Shown piece after piece: positions 7,999 to 16,471 of a stretch of 36,932 nucleotides of DNA (positions are counted from its first letter, which is position 1; the number at the start of each line of letters is the position of its first letter). The translations under genes and the position numbers were made by a program. The DNA is taken from positions 1 through 36,932 of IMG/VR virus record IMGVR_UViG_3300027898_000022; one strand, written 5' to 3'. The notes below the pieces were generated by a model. That model worked only from the letters and a program-made list of their open reading frames with translations, was not told the origin of the DNA and searched no databases. This stretch comes from a virus.

Positions 7999-9551
7999 TG
8001 TCTCAAACTTATACAATCCTTGATGGAACTGGAGCCTCGCAGACTGTTACTGTACCGACTCTAGGACAACAAGTCTCTGCTAGCTCAACTCCTGTTGTAA
8101 TCGCGAGTGATCAGACAGCAGTACCTGTTTCTGCTTCGGCTTCGTCTCCTATCTATATTGCAGATGCGTACCTTGCAGCTCAGAATGCTACTTGGACTTC
8201 TGCTACCGCAGCTAATACTGCTGTTAGCACGACTTGTCTTGGCTATGATGGTGTCATGGTCAGCCTTAAAGGCTCTGGCACAATCACGGGTGGACACGTC
8301 ACATTTGAAGTCTACGATGGCGCTGCATGGCTGCCTATCAAAGGGTTTGCTCTTGAATCCTATAATGGTTATTCGGGTTACCCTCTTTCTGGTAGCCTCA
8401 ATAATGGTCTTCAATTTGATTTTGCAGGATGTACTCAATTCCGTGTCCGTCTAGATACACAGATTACGGGCTCAGGCTCGATGGGTATTAGCCTTAACGT
8501 AACTTCGGCACCTATGGTACCAGGTATGAGCGTCGGCCTTGACCCTGCTTCGAGCCTCCCTACTGGTACGAATGTTATTGGTCAGGTAACAGCAAATGCT
8601 GGTACTAACCTTAATACTTCAAGCCTCGCACTTGAGACTGGTGGTAACCTAGCTGGTATTAATACTAAGATTACTACGACTGCAAATGGTATTAAAGTAG
8701 ATGGTTCAGCAGTTACACAGCCTATTTCAGGTACGGTAACGGCTAACGCAGGTACAGGTACGTTTGCTATCTCGGCAGCTAGCCTTCCTGCTCTGTCGGG
8801 TACTACTGCTGTTAGCCTTGCTTCAGTACCTCTTCCGACTGGTGCTTCTACGTCTGCTAACCAGCCTACTAACGCTGCAGCAGCTAGTACTACATCAGGT
8901 CAGACTGGTACTCTTCATCTAGGCGCGGTTACAACGTCAGCACCAGCATATACAACTGCAACGTCTAACTATCTTAGCTTGACGACTCTTGGTGGTCTCC
9001 GTCACGATATTTCATCGTACAACGGTACTGCATTGACTGGTACGGTTACCGCATATGGTACTGCCCCTACCGGTAACGTTTTTGGTGTAAACGCCTATAT
9101 CACGAATACTCCAGCAGTTACGATTACATCTGGTACTGTCACCACGGTATCGACTGTCACTGCAGTAACGAATATTACTAACGGTACGCCTATTTCTCCT
9201 TCGGCTACTATCGGTGGGTTTACAACGTATAGCACGTTGATTGCTGCAGCTACGACTAACGCTACACTTGTCAAGGCTAGTTCTGGTAACATTGGTGTAA
9301 TTAACGTATTTAACGCTGCTGCGTCTGTACGTTATCTCAAACTGTTTAACAAAGCTACTGCACCTGTTCCGGGTACTGATACCCCAATCTTGAATATCCC
9401 TATCGGTGCTGGTCAGTCTGTTACTATCAGTAACCCTGCAGGTATTAAGTTTGCAACCGGTATTGGTTTTGCTCTTACCGGTGGATCGGCTTTGCTTGAT
9501 GCGACTGCATGTACCGCCGGTGACGTAATCCTCAACATTGCTTACATCTAA
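7998..9551 (+). CDS. low-complexity beta-rich structural protein (517 aa)
   Basis: The protein is dominated by Thr, Ser, Ala, Gly and Val and shows repeated segments such as SASSTPVVIASDQTAVPVS near the N-terminus and recurring GTVTANAGTG-like units near residues 190-260. This pattern is typical of phage fibre or head-fibre shafts. Residues about 60-170 look like a globular beta domain (FEVYDGAAWLPIKGF, FRVRLDTQITGSG). It lies between the coat and tail accessory genes, so a capsid-surface or tail-attached fibre is possible. No enzymatic motif is seen, and the exact role is unknown. Confidence 0.8.
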   Translation: MSQTYTILDGTGASQTVTVPTLGQQVSASSTPVVIASDQTAVPVSASASSPIYIADAYLAAQNATWTSATAANTAVSTTCLGYDGVMVSLKGSGTITGGHVTFEVYDGAAWLPIKGFALESYNGYSGYPLSGSLNNGLQFDFAGCTQFRVRLDTQITGSGSMGISLNVTSAPMVPGMSVGLDPASSLPTGTNVIGQVTANAGTNLNTSSLALETGGNLAGINTKITTTANGIKVDGSAVTQPISGTVTANAGTGTFAISAASLPALSGTTAVSLASVPLPTGASTSANQPTNAAAASTTSGQTGTLHLGAVTTSAPAYTTATSNYLSLTTLGGLRHDISSYNGTALTGTVTAYGTAPTGNVFGVNAYITNTPAVTITSGTVTTVSTVTAVTNITNGTPISPSATIGGFTTYSTLIAAATTNATLVKASSGNIGVINVFNAAASVRYLKLFNKATAPVPGTDTPILNIPIGAGQSVTISNPAGIKFATGIGFALTGGSALLDATACTAGDVILNIAYI

Positions 9552-9560
9552 GGATAAGGT

Positions 9561-10337
9561 ATGACTTTAGTCTCTCAAATTATTACTGATGCTTATCGTG
9601 AAACTAACGTCATACCTGTGTCTCAGCTTCCTAGTACAGATCAGTATTCAGAAGCTTTGATCCGTCTCGAAACACTCGTACTTAGCGTCATAGGCAACGA
9701 AGCAGGAGAACAGCTTCAGCCTATGGCGTTAGGGCAGCTTGATATTAATGCTCCGTCAGGTTATCCTTGGTACGCTAATAGCCTCCCTGCAGATCAGTTC
9801 ATTCCTGAGAATACTCGGTTGATGTGCAATCTCACAGGGTTTGGTAACGTCAATCTCCACCCTCGTCCTAATGATGGGGCTAGGTTTGGTGTCGTAGACG
9901 TAGCCCAAAACTTTAGTACTCACAACCTTCAGGTTAACGGTAATGGCCGTAACATTAATGGATTGGCTGATATTGTTCTTCAGACGTCTGCATTTGACGG
10001 CGAGTGGATGTATCGAGGTGATCTAGGTAACTGGGTTACTCTTAACAATTTGACACTTACTGGGACATTCCCATTCCCGCCTGAGTTCGATGACATGTTT
10101 GTCATCATGTTAGCTGCACGGTTAAATCCTCGGTACGGACAAACACTCGACCCTGCTTCATTAGAGCAGCTTAAACGTACTAGGAACCAGTTCCGGGCAC
10201 GATATAAACAAGTCATCCCAGTTGCTAGTGAAGATGGTCTTCTCTACATGAGCGGTGATCTTCGTTATGGTGGACGGTTCCGTAACCGGTTGTATGGCAG
10301 CTCGCCTCAATTCTTCAATACAGGATACCCATTCTAA
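9561..10337 (+). CDS. tail accessory factor, P22 gp4-like (head completion)
   Basis: The N-terminus (MTLVSQIITDAYRETNVIP, then EALIRLETLVLSVIGNEAGEQL) matches the helical adaptor pattern of P22 gp4-type packaged-DNA stabilisation proteins, which bind the portal after filling. The C-terminal half has the conserved FPPEFDDMFVIMLAARLNPRYG segment of the family. At 258 aa it is longer than P22 gp4 (166 aa) but normal for related phages. ATG follows AAGGATAAGGT, and its stop overlaps the next gene start (TAATG). Confidence 0.82.
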   Translation: MTLVSQIITDAYRETNVIPVSQLPSTDQYSEALIRLETLVLSVIGNEAGEQLQPMALGQLDINAPSGYPWYANSLPADQFIPENTRLMCNLTGFGNVNLHPRPNDGARFGVVDVAQNFSTHNLQVNGNGRNINGLADIVLQTSAFDGEWMYRGDLGNWVTLNNLTLTGTFPFPPEFDDMFVIMLAARLNPRYGQTLDPASLEQLKRTRNQFRARYKQVIPVASEDGLLYMSGDLRYGGRFRNRLYGSSPQFFNTGYPF

Positions 10338-10597
10338 TGCGTATGACCCGCCCGACTAAAGTACTGGCTCAATGGCCCGCATACTATTATAGTCTTGACG
10401 GGGAAGCACGTATCTTTAATAAAGCTGAAGACGTTCCTTTGAATTGGTTTAGGACTCCTCCTGAGACTCATAAAGAAGGTGAGCCCCGGGAGGGTGTTCT
10501 CTTAGACCGTGAATATTACGTCAAAGCCTTAGAAGACAAAGGTATCGAGATTGATCCTCGATGGCCAATCGTTCATATGAAACATCTCGTAGGATAA
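10337..10597 (+). CDS. small hypothetical tail-module protein (86 aa)
   Basis: The gene overlaps the previous stop by one base and ends four bases before the plug gene. The product has the pattern W..YYYSLDGEARIFNKAEDVPLNW, an aromatic-rich short motif seen in several phage proteins of unknown role near head-tail genes. There are no cysteines and no membrane segment. The context, between gp4-like and gp10-like genes, suggests a minor connector component; function unknown. Confidence 0.72.
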   Translation: MRMTRPTKVLAQWPAYYYSLDGEARIFNKAEDVPLNWFRTPPETHKEGEPREGVLLDREYYVKALEDKGIEIDPRWPIVHMKHLVG

Positions 10598-10600
10598 AAG

Positions 10601-11833
10601 ATGCCTCAAATCCCATTAGGAAGACAAGCATATCAAAGAGACTTTGCTAATGAGATTGAAATTCAATGTCTAAATCGTTTCTTTGAAACTAACCCCACAA
10701 ACCCTGAAGACCAAGTCTCACTCTTGGCTCGACCCGGTAGTACTCCTTTGGTGACTACAAGTGATGTCGGCCTAGTCCGTGGCTTCTATAGCCATCCGGG
10801 TTTCTTTAATGGTGATCTATTTTTTGTTACTGGTACGAGTATGTATCGGTATACTACGACAGGTACGTTGATACCTATTTCGAGTTATATCGAAAACCAA
10901 GGACAGGTCTCAATGACCTTCATGATTGGTGCAGGGTATGAGTATCTCTTTATCACTGACGGGACACTCCTACAGTACTATAAAGGTGGTGTCAAAGGTA
11001 CTAGCGTTCTAACCGTTACAGGAAGTATCACCAACCAAGTCATACAGATTGGGGCGAACTATTACACATGGGGAACATCCCCTCACGGTGTCGCTGCCGG
11101 TACTGCTGCCAGCCCTTGGGTCGCAACGCTTGGCGGTACTACGGCGCAAAGCCTTCAAAACATGGTAAATCTGTTATCATTTACAGGTGCTCTGGGGACT
11201 GATTTTTCGAGTAATCTCGGTGGTCAAAATCCTGATGTTACTGCTGTGGTCTCAGGTAATACGATTGTATTGACGAGTAAGTCAGACTTATCTTCGGCTA
11301 ACTCAATTGCTACTACGGTGTACTCTGGTACAGGTATGGCATTTGGTACGACTACGATTACTGGTGCTGGTGTACATGTCCTGTATGGTATCGAGATGCC
11401 TAACGGACTTCCAGTCAAGAGTTGTGCCAGTCTTGCTAGCCATGTCCTTCTGAGTATCACGGGAAGTAATCAATTTTACTTTCTACGTCCCGGAAGCCTT
11501 GTAGTAGACCCGCTGGACTTCGCAACTGCGGAGAGTCAGCCTGACGTACTTCAAGACCTTGTAACCGTAGGTGATACTGTCTGGATGATTGGTGAAGGAC
11601 ACACAGAGGCTTGGTACGCTACTGGAGATAGTCTATCGCCTTTTCAACCTACACAAGGACGTGTCTATGATCGTGGTGCCGTTCCTGGTACTGCAGTCAA
11701 AGTAAAAGACGAAGTCATCATTGTAGGGTTTGACGGTATCGTATATAGTATCGGACGTGGAGTCCAACGTATTTCACATCACGGTATTGAAGAGCGTATC
11801 AGAACACAACTCAAAAGAGAGTCAGGAACTTAG
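10601..11833 (+). CDS. tail plug protein, P22 gp10-like, N-terminal part (split gene)
   Basis: The first residues (LGRQAYQRDFANEIEIQCLNRFFETNP, then SLLARPGSTPL) and the later segment LVTVGDTVWMIGEGHTEAWYATGD with GVQRISHHGIEERIR are conserved in P22 gp10-type packaged-DNA stabilisation (plug) proteins. In the family, as I know it, the chain continues after the HGIEERIR segment into a second beta-rich half with GHxFYV and TWVYD motifs. Here the frame stops at residue 410 and that second half appears 2.2 kb downstream, in the gene at 14024. Residues about 140-245 look like an inserted beta domain. AAAAG precedes the ATG. Confidence 0.8.
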   Translation: MPQIPLGRQAYQRDFANEIEIQCLNRFFETNPTNPEDQVSLLARPGSTPLVTTSDVGLVRGFYSHPGFFNGDLFFVTGTSMYRYTTTGTLIPISSYIENQGQVSMTFMIGAGYEYLFITDGTLLQYYKGGVKGTSVLTVTGSITNQVIQIGANYYTWGTSPHGVAAGTAASPWVATLGGTTAQSLQNMVNLLSFTGALGTDFSSNLGGQNPDVTAVVSGNTIVLTSKSDLSSANSIATTVYSGTGMAFGTTTITGAGVHVLYGIEMPNGLPVKSCASLASHVLLSITGSNQFYFLRPGSLVVDPLDFATAESQPDVLQDLVTVGDTVWMIGEGHTEAWYATGDSLSPFQPTQGRVYDRGAVPGTAVKVKDEVIIVGFDGIVYSIGRGVQRISHHGIEERIRTQLKRESGT

Positions 11834-11869
11834 ATGCAAAGCATCGTAATCGTAATCAAGGATTACTAA
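11834..11869 (+). promoter_or_regulatory. hairpin/SD cassette with 11-codon micro-ORF (copy 1)
   Basis: It starts directly after the TAG stop of the plug N-part gene. GATGC-AAA-GCATC (5-bp stem, triloop) is followed by GTAATC-AAG-GATTAC (6-bp stem, triloop), which contains the AAGGA Shine-Dalgarno, and the next gene's ATG is at 11870. Bases 11834-11869 are also an open frame (MQSIVIVIKDY, stop TAA) sitting exactly between the flanking stop and start. It may be a translation-coupling or regulatory RNA element. Confidence 0.6.
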
Positions 11870-13987
11870 ATGGCAACACTTTTCATGGATAATGGAGAAA
11901 TTTACGGTGTCTCCGCTGCTGCCTTGAATGGTATGTATGCTCAAGTTTCTTCTGATATTACTACAGGTATCGTTGCTAATAAAATATGCTTTACCTTAAA
12001 TGGTGGGGATATTCTCCGTAAAGTCCTCCCTGCTACTTATACTAACCTGTTTACAGGGTTTCGTTGGTACGTAACCAGCCTTCCTAGTACGACAGGTCAG
12101 GGTCCTTTTGTTGATATTCGTGATACGAATAATAATACTCTAGGGCGTATCTACATTGATACGACTGGCCGTTTAAACGTTACTAATAGTGCTGGTGCTA
12201 TTGTTGCTACGAGTACATCTCCTGTTATTACAGCGAGTACGTGGCATTACATCGAGATGAACTGGCAGTTATCTAGTACATCTGGGTATCTTGAAGTTCG
12301 CATTGATGACTCGTCTACGCCATGTCTTGTCTATTCAGGTGCGTTTGATAGTACGACTCCTATTGCTCAGGTAGCATATGGTAGTAATACTACGACTTCA
12401 TCTTTGACAGATATGCACGTCTGGGATACAACTGGGACGCGGAATACCACATTTATTGGTGACTTTCAGGTGGCTGTTCTTTGGCCTGTCACAGACGTAC
12501 AAACAGGATGGACGCCTAATTATCGTAAGAAGATTGGCAACGGTATTGGTTCTTTCACCAACGGTGTCCTCGCTTTTGCTGATAACCCACGGCTTAATCC
12601 CGGTAGCGGTGATTATACTATCGAGAGCTTTTTCAGATTTACGTCATTACCTACGAGTAATAACCGTGTACCTTTGATTGCTAAATGGTGTGAAGTCAAC
12701 GCCAACCAACGTAGCTTTGAGTTGAGCCTATGTGGTCCGGGCCTGAATGGTGGCAATATCGAGTTCCGTATTAGTACTGATGGTACTGCTAATACGACTC
12801 AAACACTCTTTAGCCAACCCTATACATTTAATCCGGGGCAATGGTATCACATCGCAGTCTCCAGAGCATCTGGTCAGACTATGTTGTTTATCAATGGTGT
12901 TCTCCAGAACGTACCCGTGACAGACGTGAATACGTATTACGCATGCACGTGGCCTATTGTCATTGGCGGTGGTACTGTCAGTTTTACTGGTAGTGCAGAA
13001 TATGCTGGTCTAAACAGCCAGTTCATCGGCTACATGGACGAGACACGTTATACTACAGCGGCTAGGTATACGACTAATTTCACACCTACTACGGTACCGT
13101 TTGGTCGTAATCTCGCTAACGACTCTCTCTGGAACAACGTCGTACTTCTTCTCGGGTACGAGTCTGCTCCTCAAGATGAGAGTCAGTATAATGAGACTCC
13201 GTATGCTCCGTACAATAATACGGTGATGCCTACGTCTTATCTTCCAGATGATGGTATAGGACAGTGGAGTGCCATAGGTGCTGAGGATACAGAAGCGTTT
13301 CTGGCTCCTCGTGATGATACATATATTTCGGCTACATTGTCTCGTGCTACTAATATTCTGACGTTGGGTGGTAACCCTACGGATGGTCAGACAGTAACGA
13401 TTGGTAGCCAAGTCTACACGTTTAAGACTGCATTGACTACAGGGTATCAAGTCCTGATTGGTGCGAGTATATCTGCAAGCCTCCATAATCTTGCTCAGGC
13501 AATCAATGGCGGTACAGGTGCAGGGACGTTATACAGTTCCGATATTGCTGCTAATCCTAATGTACAGAGTCAAGAACTCCCGTCTCCTCAGATGGAAATC
13601 TTGGCTAACACAGCGGGTAGTGCAGGTAATAGTATCGGTCCATGTAGCACGAATATCCCGAGTTCGGTATGGGCTACTACCAATCTTTCAGGTGGTGCTG
13701 ACATCCCCGGACCAAGTAGCTTCAAGCTTTCTCGGTTGCCTATTGGTATTACGATTGTTCGTAGTGTCATGGCAGTAACCCGAGCATTCAAGACTGAGGC
13801 TGGTCCTGCTAAAATGAAGACTAACTTCGTAGGTGCAGGTGGTACGATTACTCAAGGACCTGAGATTGCACTCGCAGTCAATCCGACTTATAACACAGCC
13901 GTCTTCGAGCTTGACCCCGATACGGGAACTGCTATTACTCCAGCAACTCTAACATCGGGGCAGATTCAATTCAATAGGACTGTCTAG
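11870..13987 (+). CDS. LamG/concanavalin-like tail protein, candidate receptor binder (705 aa)
   Basis: Residues about 15-215 and 235-410 look like two LamG/concanavalin-type beta-sandwich domains; the second has the typical GQWYHIAVSRASGQTMLFINGVLQ followed by GYMDETRYTTAARYTTNFTPT. Residues about 490-610 carry a third domain of a kind seen in phage tail proteins (DGQTVTIGSQVYTFK ... SAGNSIGP ... TTNLSGGAD). LamG domains bind glycans or proteins, so attachment to the host surface is likely but inferred. The gene lies between the two parts of the plug gene and is flanked on both sides by near-identical hairpin cassettes, suggesting later insertion. Confidence 0.82.
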   Translation: MATLFMDNGEIYGVSAAALNGMYAQVSSDITTGIVANKICFTLNGGDILRKVLPATYTNLFTGFRWYVTSLPSTTGQGPFVDIRDTNNNTLGRIYIDTTGRLNVTNSAGAIVATSTSPVITASTWHYIEMNWQLSSTSGYLEVRIDDSSTPCLVYSGAFDSTTPIAQVAYGSNTTTSSLTDMHVWDTTGTRNTTFIGDFQVAVLWPVTDVQTGWTPNYRKKIGNGIGSFTNGVLAFADNPRLNPGSGDYTIESFFRFTSLPTSNNRVPLIAKWCEVNANQRSFELSLCGPGLNGGNIEFRISTDGTANTTQTLFSQPYTFNPGQWYHIAVSRASGQTMLFINGVLQNVPVTDVNTYYACTWPIVIGGGTVSFTGSAEYAGLNSQFIGYMDETRYTTAARYTTNFTPTTVPFGRNLANDSLWNNVVLLLGYESAPQDESQYNETPYAPYNNTVMPTSYLPDDGIGQWSAIGAEDTEAFLAPRDDTYISATLSRATNILTLGGNPTDGQTVTIGSQVYTFKTALTTGYQVLIGASISASLHNLAQAINGGTGAGTLYSSDIAANPNVQSQELPSPQMEILANTAGSAGNSIGPCSTNIPSSVWATTNLSGGADIPGPSSFKLSRLPIGITIVRSVMAVTRAFKTEAGPAKMKTNFVGAGGTITQGPEIALAVNPTYNTAVFELDPDTGTAITPATLTSGQIQFNRTV

Positions 13988-14023
13988 ATGCAAAGCATCG
14001 TTGACGTAATCAAGGATTACTAA
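13988..14023 (+). promoter_or_regulatory. hairpin/SD cassette with 11-codon micro-ORF (copy 2)
   Basis: It has the same layout as the copy at 11834: directly after TAG, GATGC-AAA-GCATC, then GTAATC-AAG-GATTAC with the AAGGA site, then the ATG at 14024. The embedded frame reads MQSIVDVIKDY and stops at TAA immediately before that ATG. The two copies differ only at 4-5 bases in the middle and keep the frame. Confidence 0.6.
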
Positions 14024-14911
14024 ATGAGTGGAGTATCTGATCTAACACACGGTACTCCGGTTACACAAGGGGGGATGTATTATCTTGGACAAGGTGGTAC
14101 ATCTCCTAGTGTAGCACAAGCACCGTTACTGGCAGCAGTACGAACTACACCAGTACATGAAATTCGTGTATCACAAACACCAATCATGGCTGCTTATATA
14201 CCTCGTGTTGCTAAGACAGTAAAACTAAATCAGACAGCCTTACTAGGCTTGGTATCAGGAGCAAATGACTTGTCAGTCGATGTAACACAAGGAGCCCTGC
14301 TGATTGGTTTCAAATCAGGTATCCCTACTCAGACACGAAATCGTTCATGGACTTTTGACTTTGACGGACATACATTCTATGTTCTTGATCTTGGTCCAGA
14401 AGGTACTTGGGTTTATGATCAAGTAACCCAACAGTGGTGTAAATTTGAAACACCCGGCTTTGGCCAATGGAATATGATTAACGGATTTGACTGGGAGTCA
14501 GGCCGTAAGATCATTGGTGGTGATGCGATCTATAGTAAGATTTATTATATGGACCCAACGAGCCATCTTGATGATGGATTTCGTAGCGTCATCTACACGG
14601 TTACAGGTGGTTTACCATCTCGGAGTAGGACAGGAAAAAGCGTAGACTCAGTACGTCTTGCTGCTAGTGTTGGTAATCTCACTGATCCGACACAACCTAT
14701 GCCTACTATTAGTCTTCGCTTTAGTGATAACTATGGAGGAACGTGGAGCCAAGAATACCCATTCGCCTTACAGGCAGGAAATTACGATCAAAGAGTTGAA
14801 TGGAATAGTCTCGGTCAAATGAAGATACCCGGACGAGTCTTTGAATTTACTACAACCGGTGGTCTGGTTCACATTGATGGAGCAGATGCACAAATAGACG
14901 GGCAGGAATAG
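14024..14911 (+). CDS. tail plug protein, P22 gp10-like C-terminal part with VTQ-repeat N-terminus
   Basis: Residues about 95-290 resemble the second half of gp10-type plug proteins: SWTFDFDGHTFYVLDL, EGTWVYDQVTQQWCKF, then SLRFSDNYGGTWSQE and RVFEFTTTGGLVHIDG at the end. The first 95 residues differ: they hold repeated units of the type SVAQAPLLAAVR, VSQTPIMAAYIP, LNQTALLGLVSG and VTQGALLIGF, a short repeat found in phage tail proteins. The protein may work together with the 410-aa product as a two-piece plug, or be a separate tail protein with a shared domain. ATG follows AAGGATTACTAA in a hairpin cassette. Confidence 0.75.
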   Translation: MSGVSDLTHGTPVTQGGMYYLGQGGTSPSVAQAPLLAAVRTTPVHEIRVSQTPIMAAYIPRVAKTVKLNQTALLGLVSGANDLSVDVTQGALLIGFKSGIPTQTRNRSWTFDFDGHTFYVLDLGPEGTWVYDQVTQQWCKFETPGFGQWNMINGFDWESGRKIIGGDAIYSKIYYMDPTSHLDDGFRSVIYTVTGGLPSRSRTGKSVDSVRLAASVGNLTDPTQPMPTISLRFSDNYGGTWSQEYPFALQAGNYDQRVEWNSLGQMKIPGRVFEFTTTGGLVHIDGADAQIDGQE

Positions 14912-14981
14912 ATGCAAAGCATCGTCACCGTAGATACTTTGTATCATAACGACGCTACGCGTCTAATCAAGGATTACTAAT
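14912..14981 (+). promoter_or_regulatory. four-hairpin cassette with in-frame 22-codon micro-ORF (copy 3)
   Basis: After the TAG stop come three 13-nt hairpins with 5-bp stem and triloop, GATGC-AAA-GCATC, GATAC-TTT-GTATC and GACGC-TAC-GCGTC, then TAATC-AAG-GATTA with the AAGGA site and the ATG at 14982. The stems differ in sequence but keep pairing. Compared with copies 1 and 2 there are 33 extra bases, and the micro-ORF (starts MQSIV, ends IKDY) stays open across all of them. Confidence 0.6.
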
Positions 14982-15506
14982 ATGTCAAATCCTAACCCTT
15001 GGCCTTGGAACTCTCCAATGAGTACGCCAGAAGGGTTGGCTACACCAGAATTTCTTAGATGGCTGAGTATTCAGCTAACATATAATACTCTTCTAAATAC
15101 TGCGACTCCAGAGTCCCGTAAGATCATTGCGGGTACAGGATTAACGGGAGGAGGTGATCTAAGTTCTGATCGGACAATCGCACTGGCTGCTACGTTAGGG
15201 CAACTCTCCGATGTAGATGAAACGACGACCCCGCCGAGTAATGGACAAGTTCTCGGTTTTAATGGTACTAAGTGGATACCGGTGACAGTAGCAAATCCGT
15301 TGTCTGTGTACCAAGCAGGTACGTCGGTTGTAGGAAGTGTCGTAAAATTAAACTTCACAGGCTCAGGAGTAACTGTTACTACCTCAGCCGCAGGTGAAGC
15401 CGATATTGCAATCACGGGTGGTTCTAGTCTCTCATTTATGTTTACAGGAGACATACCAGTCAACATTATGTGCTTACCCGATGGTACACCAATTTACGTA
15501 GGATAA
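14982..15506 (+). CDS. short tail fibre-like protein (174 aa)
   Basis: Residues about 48-70 carry IAGTGLTGGGDLSSDRTIAL, a motif common in phage tail fibre and adhesin segments, followed by GQLSDVDETTTPPSNGQVLGFNGTKWIPV, another fibre-associated repeat type. The N-terminal 35 residues (PWPWNSPMSTPEGLATPEFLRWLSIQL) may attach it to the tail. A C-terminal beta segment ends GTPIYVG. It is short for a fibre and may form a shaft or adaptor with the 259-aa protein encoded immediately downstream. Specific receptor unknown. Confidence 0.75.
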   Translation: MSNPNPWPWNSPMSTPEGLATPEFLRWLSIQLTYNTLLNTATPESRKIIAGTGLTGGGDLSSDRTIALAATLGQLSDVDETTTPPSNGQVLGFNGTKWIPVTVANPLSVYQAGTSVVGSVVKLNFTGSGVTVTTSAAGEADIAITGGSSLSFMFTGDIPVNIMCLPDGTPIYVG

Positions 15507-15509
15507 TAT

Positions 15510-16289
15510 ATGTCAGCCTCTCCTTTGATTACTACCTATCTAGGTTCGGGTCTTCTTGCAAGTCGTCCCGCTACTCCTAGTATACCTACAAATGGTTTGG
15601 CTGTTTGGAGAAGTACTGATACTGGAACTACAAGCGTATATGATACGGCTTGGCATGACCTAGGAACTGGAGGGGGAGGAGGTAGTACCAATCCCACAGT
15701 CCGTGCTGCAGGAAGTTATCTTTCATCTAGCCTCAGCTCGTATAACATGCCTCTTCCTACAGGAAGCCTATCAGGAGATACGATTTTTATCTTCGCAGCA
15801 GGAAGCTATAACTGGTCAACCCCGACTGGGTTTACAATCCTTGACTCTGCTAGCGGTGGTAGCTGGAATGGTATTACATGTTGGAAAGTATTGACTTCGG
15901 GAGATATTAGTACCGGTTATATCACAGTTGCCCAGTCTTCGAGTGGACGAGGAGCAATCCATGCAATTGTCTTTAAGAGTGGTTGTACAGTCCGTACTCA
16001 TATTATGACGCATGGTAATACTAGCGACAACTACGGTATTACTTTGACATCAGATAGTACACCAACAACTGCAGATACCGCAATTATGTTTGCTTCTGCT
16101 AACCTTAAAAGTCCGGGTTTCATTACGCTTGGTACTCCTATCTTGGCTCTACAAACTACAGACTATCATGTTACTCAGACTAACGAAATTACACCACTAA
16201 ACAACGATGTCATTCAAGCTACGGCTTGGTGGCCCAACAATGCAAGTAGTGGTTATTATGTCAGTATGGTAGTAGTCAAACAACCGTAA
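15510..16289 (+). CDS. fibre-tip or tail-associated protein (259 aa)
   Basis: The N-terminal segment RPATPSIPTNGLAVWRSTDTGTTSVYDTAWHDL is a fibre-type linker, followed by a glycine run (GGGGG) and a globular Ser/Thr-rich beta domain from about residue 65 to the end (SYNWSTPTGFTILDSASGGSW, RGAIHAIVFKSGC, YYVSMVVVKQP). This resembles distal domains of phage fibres, so host-surface contact is a reasonable inference. The gene begins three bases after the previous stop and is followed by the holin candidate. Confidence 0.72.
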   Translation: MSASPLITTYLGSGLLASRPATPSIPTNGLAVWRSTDTGTTSVYDTAWHDLGTGGGGGSTNPTVRAAGSYLSSSLSSYNMPLPTGSLSGDTIFIFAAGSYNWSTPTGFTILDSASGGSWNGITCWKVLTSGDISTGYITVAQSSSGRGAIHAIVFKSGCTVRTHIMTHGNTSDNYGITLTSDSTPTTADTAIMFASANLKSPGFITLGTPILALQTTDYHVTQTNEITPLNNDVIQATAWWPNNASSGYYVSMVVVKQP

Positions 16290-16297
16290 GGATCGAT

Positions 16298-16471
16298 ATG
16301 CACATTATTCAATATCTTAAAAATCGTATTACTGAACGTAGTACGTGGTTGCTATTCGGAGCCGCAATTTCCTCGGCCTCTGCTTTACCAACCCCTTGGA
16401 GTTACATCTTCTGTGTAACCTCTATGTTAGGAGCACTTGTCCCAGATGGTAAAATTACTGACGTGGCTTAA
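16298..16471 (+). CDS. holin candidate (57 aa membrane protein)
   Basis: GTAAGGATCGAT precedes the ATG. The product has a short cytoplasmic-like basic start (MHIIQYLKNRITERS), then two hydrophobic segments (TWLLFGAAISSASALP and YIFCVTSMLGALVP) and a short polar end. Small two-segment proteins of this pattern next to spanin genes are commonly holins, which make the inner-membrane hole that triggers lysis. The role is inferred from size, topology and direct overlap with the Rz gene. No holin family is assigned. Confidence 0.7.
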   Translation: MHIIQYLKNRITERSTWLLFGAAISSASALPTPWSYIFCVTSMLGALVPDGKITDVA

